Source of the DNA: CANKHA01 sp035652315
GTDB taxonomy: Bacteria; Pseudomonadota; Alphaproteobacteria; Rhizobiales; Xanthobacteraceae
Direction of reading: 5' to 3'
DNA: 17,120 nucleotides
NCBI GenBank assembly: GCA_035652315.1
Contig: DASREA010000015.1
Coordinates: forward strand, 1 to 17,120
In this document: positions 15,033 to 17,120 of the stretch, piece after piece
Layout of the letters: the number at the start of each line of letters is the position of its first letter
Position numbering within the stretch: the stretch's first letter is position 1
Position numbers and translations under genes: made by a program
The notes under the pieces: generated by a model
What the model was told of the DNA's origin: nothing
The model's database searches: none
Seen by the model: the letters and a program-made list of their open reading frames with translations, nothing else

Positions 15033-15341
15033 TCAACGGCAACGGTTGCTGGGATGCTTGTTGGCGAACTGGATGAAATCGGCCACCGTGATGAGCTTCT
15101 CGGCTACCTCGTCGGTGATTTCCGCGTTGAATTCCTCTTCCATCGCCATGACGAGTTCGACGGTATCGAGGCTGTCAGCGCCGAGATCCTTTTCAAGACT
15201 CGCTTTCGGTACGACCTTGCCTTTCGGAATGTCGAGATGTTTGGCGACAATTTCAGTGACCGCCTCGGTGCAATCAGCGGCCTTAGCCGGCGACAGGAGC
15301 GCAAGGAAAGCCGCGGAAAAAATCGAGTATCGAATGACCAT
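15033..15341 (-). CDS. Acyl carrier protein with N-terminal signal-peptide-like segment
   Basis: The 102-residue protein carries an almost canonical acyl carrier domain: DLGADSLDTVELVMA with the phosphopantetheine attachment serine S57, followed by EEEFNAEI and a final helix ending FIQFANKHP. In front of it stands MVIRYSIFSAAFLALLSPAKA, a short hydrophobic segment with one arginine and an AKA cleavage-like site after residue 21. Cleavage there would put the serine at mature position 36, as in E. coli AcpP. Inside the gene there is no ATG, GTG or TTG before the carrier domain that would give a shorter cytosolic form. Its ATG is 5 bp after the murA stop, within an AAGG ribosome-binding site overlapping the murA terminus, so expression is coupled. 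The role is unknown, and a membrane-tethered or exported ACP is inferred. A housekeeping acpP is presumably elsewhere. Confidence 0.85.
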   Translation of the reverse strand: MVIRYSIFSAAFLALLSPAKAADCTEAVTEIVAKHLDIPKGKVVPKASLEKDLGADSLDTVELVMAMEEEFNAEITDEVAEKLITVADFIQFANKHPSNRCR

Positions 15342-15346
15342 CACCC

Positions 15347-16636
15347 TTACCCGCTAATACGCTCGATGGTGGCGCCGCAGGCGCCGAGTTTGTCCTCGAG
15401 CCGCTCGAAGCCGCGGTCGAGATGATAGACACGATTGACCATGGTCTCGCCCTCGGCGGCGAGGCCGGCAATCACCAGTGAGACCGAGGCGCGCAGGTCG
15501 GTGGCCATGACAGGCGCCCCCTTCAGCCGCTCGACGCCTTCGATAGTGGCGGTCTGCCCGTCGAGATGGATACGCGCGCCGAAGCGCACCAATTCCTGCA
15601 CATGCATGAAGCGGTTTTCGAAAATCGTCTCGGTGACATGCGAGGTGCCCTTGGCGCGCGTCATCAGGGCAATAAGCTGCGCCTGCAGGTCGGTGGGGAA
15701 GCCGGGGAACGGCGCGGTGATGACGCGCACCGGGGCGAGCGCTGCACCGTTGCGGCTGACGCGGATCCCCTTGTTAGTAGCGGAAATCGTCGTGCCCGCT
15801 TCGCTGAGCACGTCGAGCGCCGCCTGCAAGAGCTCGGGACGCGCGCCCTCGAGTAGCACGTCGCCCCCGGTCATCGCAACCGCCATCGCATAGGTGCCGG
15901 TCTCAATGCGGTCGGGCAGCACGCTATGGCGCGCCCCACCGAGCGACGAGACGCCTTCAATGACGATACGTGAGCTACCCGCCCCCGAAATTTTAGCGCC
16001 CATTCTATTCAAGCAATCGGCGACGTCGGCGATCTCCGGTTCGCGCGCGGCGTTCTCGATCACGGTGGTGCCGCGCGCTAGGGAAGCCGCCATCAGCGCG
16101 GTGTGGGTACCGCCCACCGTCACCTTGGGAAAAACGATTTCGCCGCCGCGCAAGCCGCCGGGCGCCCGCGCCAACACGTAGCCTCCATCGATGTCGATCT
16201 TCGCGCCGAGCCGCTCGAGCGCCATGATGAGCAGGTCGACCGGCCGCGTGCCGATGGCGCAGCCGCCTGGCAACGACACCTTGGCTTCGCCCATGCGCGC
16301 CAGCAGCGGTCCGACGACCCAGAAGCTCGCGCGCATCTTGGAAACGAGATCGTAGGGCGCGGTGGTGTCGACAATACGCGCCGCGGAAATGTGCAGCGTC
16401 TGCCCATCATACGCCGTTTCGCCGGCGCGCTTGCCCTCGACCATCACGTTGACGCCGTGATTGACCAGAATGCGTTGCAGCAACCCGACGTCGGCGAGCC
16501 GCGGTACGTTTTCCAGGATCAATGTCTGGTCGGTGAGCAGGCTCGCGATCATCAGCGGCAGCGCCGCGTTCTTCGCGCCCGAGATCGGAATCGCACCACG
16601 CAAGGCCGCGCCGCCGACGATCCTGATGCGATCCAT
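15347..16636 (-). CDS. murA: UDP-N-acetylglucosamine 1-carboxyvinyltransferase
   Basis: MurA transfers enolpyruvate from PEP to UDP-GlcNAc, the first committed step of peptidoglycan synthesis, in the cytosol. The protein (429 residues) has the two inverse alpha/beta barrel repeats. SGAKNAALPL near the N-terminus contains the PEP-binding lysine, and LPGGCAIGTRPVDL holds the loop cysteine (C126 with this start, C115 in E. coli), the residue alkylated by fosfomycin. FPTDLQAQLIALMTRAKG and ETIFENRFMHVQEL are the conserved C-terminal segments. The His that usually follows RPVDL in that loop is Leu here. ATG 16636 is preferred to GTG 16642 because GGAG lies five bases before the ATG. It is followed at 5 bp by the acyl carrier protein gene. 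Confidence 0.97.
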   Translation of the reverse strand: MDRIRIVGGAALRGAIPISGAKNAALPLMIASLLTDQTLILENVPRLADVGLLQRILVNHGVNVMVEGKRAGETAYDGQTLHISAARIVDTTAPYDLVSKMRASFWVVGPLLARMGEAKVSLPGGCAIGTRPVDLLIMALERLGAKIDIDGGYVLARAPGGLRGGEIVFPKVTVGGTHTALMAASLARGTTVIENAAREPEIADVADCLNRMGAKISGAGSSRIVIEGVSSLGGARHSVLPDRIETGTYAMAVAMTGGDVLLEGARPELLQAALDVLSEAGTTISATNKGIRVSRNGAALAPVRVITAPFPGFPTDLQAQLIALMTRAKGTSHVTETIFENRFMHVQELVRFGARIHLDGQTATIEGVERLKGAPVMATDLRASVSLVIAGLAAEGETMVNRVYHLDRGFERLEDKLGACGATIERISG

Positions 16637-16735
16637 GCTCACTCCGTATTTGCCTGCCGCGTATTTGCGTCGACAGCACAGGCCAGTCCGATTGCGGCGG
16701 AAGTCAGACTTTTCCCTAGACGCCCGGCGGCCCTT

Positions 16736-16894
16736 TTAGGTCTCTTTTCCATTTGCCGCTTTCGCCGCGCTCCGGCGCGCACGCGCCTGCGCCTTGCGCC
16801 GTTGCAGATTGGCCCGCAGCGCCGCGGCGAGACGTTCCGTCTGCTTCCTCCGCGCAGGCCGTTCCGACGATTTCTTCCGTTCGCGGGTCGTCAT
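16736..16894 (-). CDS. Small basic 52-residue protein upstream of murA
   Basis: MTTRERKKSSERPARRKQ begins a highly basic, Ala-rich peptide ending RSAAKAANGKET, with a probable amphipathic helix in the middle (ERLAAALRANLQRRKAQA). No signal peptide, metal site or known domain is visible. The ATG has a GGGG-rich ribosome-binding site about six bases upstream (AAGGGG), and the gene lies 99 bp before murA on the same strand. Small basic ORFs with an LxANLxRRKAQ core occur in front of murA in several Rhizobiales, as I recall, supporting a real gene. The positive charge suggests nucleic acid or ribosome binding, but this is only a guess. Confidence 0.65.
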   Translation of the reverse strand: MTTRERKKSSERPARRKQTERLAAALRANLQRRKAQARARRSAAKAANGKET

Positions 16895-17045
16895 TTCCAC
16901 CCCTTAGTAGCAGCCGCCCGTACTATACATGAGCCGGGCAAATGAAGGGTTAGCAAAGCCGCGGAGGGAACGCCGCATCCTTGCGAAGGCGGCACCCTTA
17001 TGGCAGTTTCCGCGCGCTCATGGGCCCTTCCGCGCCCAGGCTTCT

Positions 17046-17120
<75 letters not shown>

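Noticed and set aside
15033..15341. Reading the ACP leader as a lipobox lipoprotein signal
   Set aside because: The residues before the first cysteine are AAD, which do not fit the lipobox pattern. A signal peptidase I-like AKA site fits better.
15012..15425. Long plus-strand ORF over the ACP gene
   Set aside because: It is the antisense shadow of the ACP and murA start regions, a product of high GC content. The minus strand holds the real domain motifs.
16103..16945. 280-codon plus-strand ORF over murA
   Set aside because: Low-complexity Arg/Ala translation antisense to a clear MurA.

Overview
This GC-rich window with densely packed genes looks like chromosomal DNA of an alphaproteobacterium of the Rhizobiales (Hyphomicrobiales), near the Bradyrhizobium/Xanthobacteraceae side. 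The best clue is the minus-strand block murA - DUF2948 - hisD - UPF0262 - maf - yacG, a gene order I recall from that group. Short lipoproteins, DUF2948, UPF0262 and a palindromic intergenic repeat of Rhizobiales type agree. No insertion sequence, CRISPR array, phage gene or rRNA was seen.

Layout. (1) Positions 1-2716, plus strand: the C-terminal part of a multi-spanning permease resembling a sodium:solute symporter, then a membrane-anchored alpha/beta-hydrolase-like protein and, 6 bp behind it, an isoprenylcysteine-methyltransferase-type membrane enzyme. (2) 2717-3447: a 450-bp gene-free stretch, a 42-residue lipoprotein gene behind a perfect 18-bp palindrome and followed by a strong terminator, then a promoter region with an exact TATAAT next to another dyad. 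(3) 3448-6677, plus strand: a secreted protein with a His/Asn-Cys pattern like permuted papain-fold enzymes, a delta-9-type fatty acyl desaturase with a long C-terminal extension, and a D-2-hydroxyacid dehydrogenase. (4) 6744-10488, minus strand: an apparent catabolic operon of TauD/TfdA dioxygenase, GMC oxidoreductase and acyl-CoA-dehydrogenase-fold flavin monooxygenase, with a divergent LysR regulator (10665-11567). (5) 11568-16894, minus strand: a cell-envelope and housekeeping block reading small basic protein, murA, acyl carrier protein, DUF2948, hisD, UPF0262, maf, yacG. (6) A complete tRNA-Thr(GGT) at the right edge, plus strand.

How the genes work together. murA commits UDP-GlcNAc to peptidoglycan, hisD makes histidine, maf clears non-canonical nucleotides and yacG is a small zinc protein. 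The TauD/GMC/flavoprotein cluster probably oxidises one organic substrate under LysR control, but the substrate cannot be read from sequence.

The most unusual item is the gene directly behind murA (15033-15341). It encodes an acyl carrier protein with a near-canonical phosphopantetheine site but an N-terminal signal-peptide-like segment. Removal at the AKA site would leave the carrier serine at mature residue 36, as in classical AcpP. An exported or membrane-tethered ACP coupled to murA is the leading candidate for undescribed biology here.
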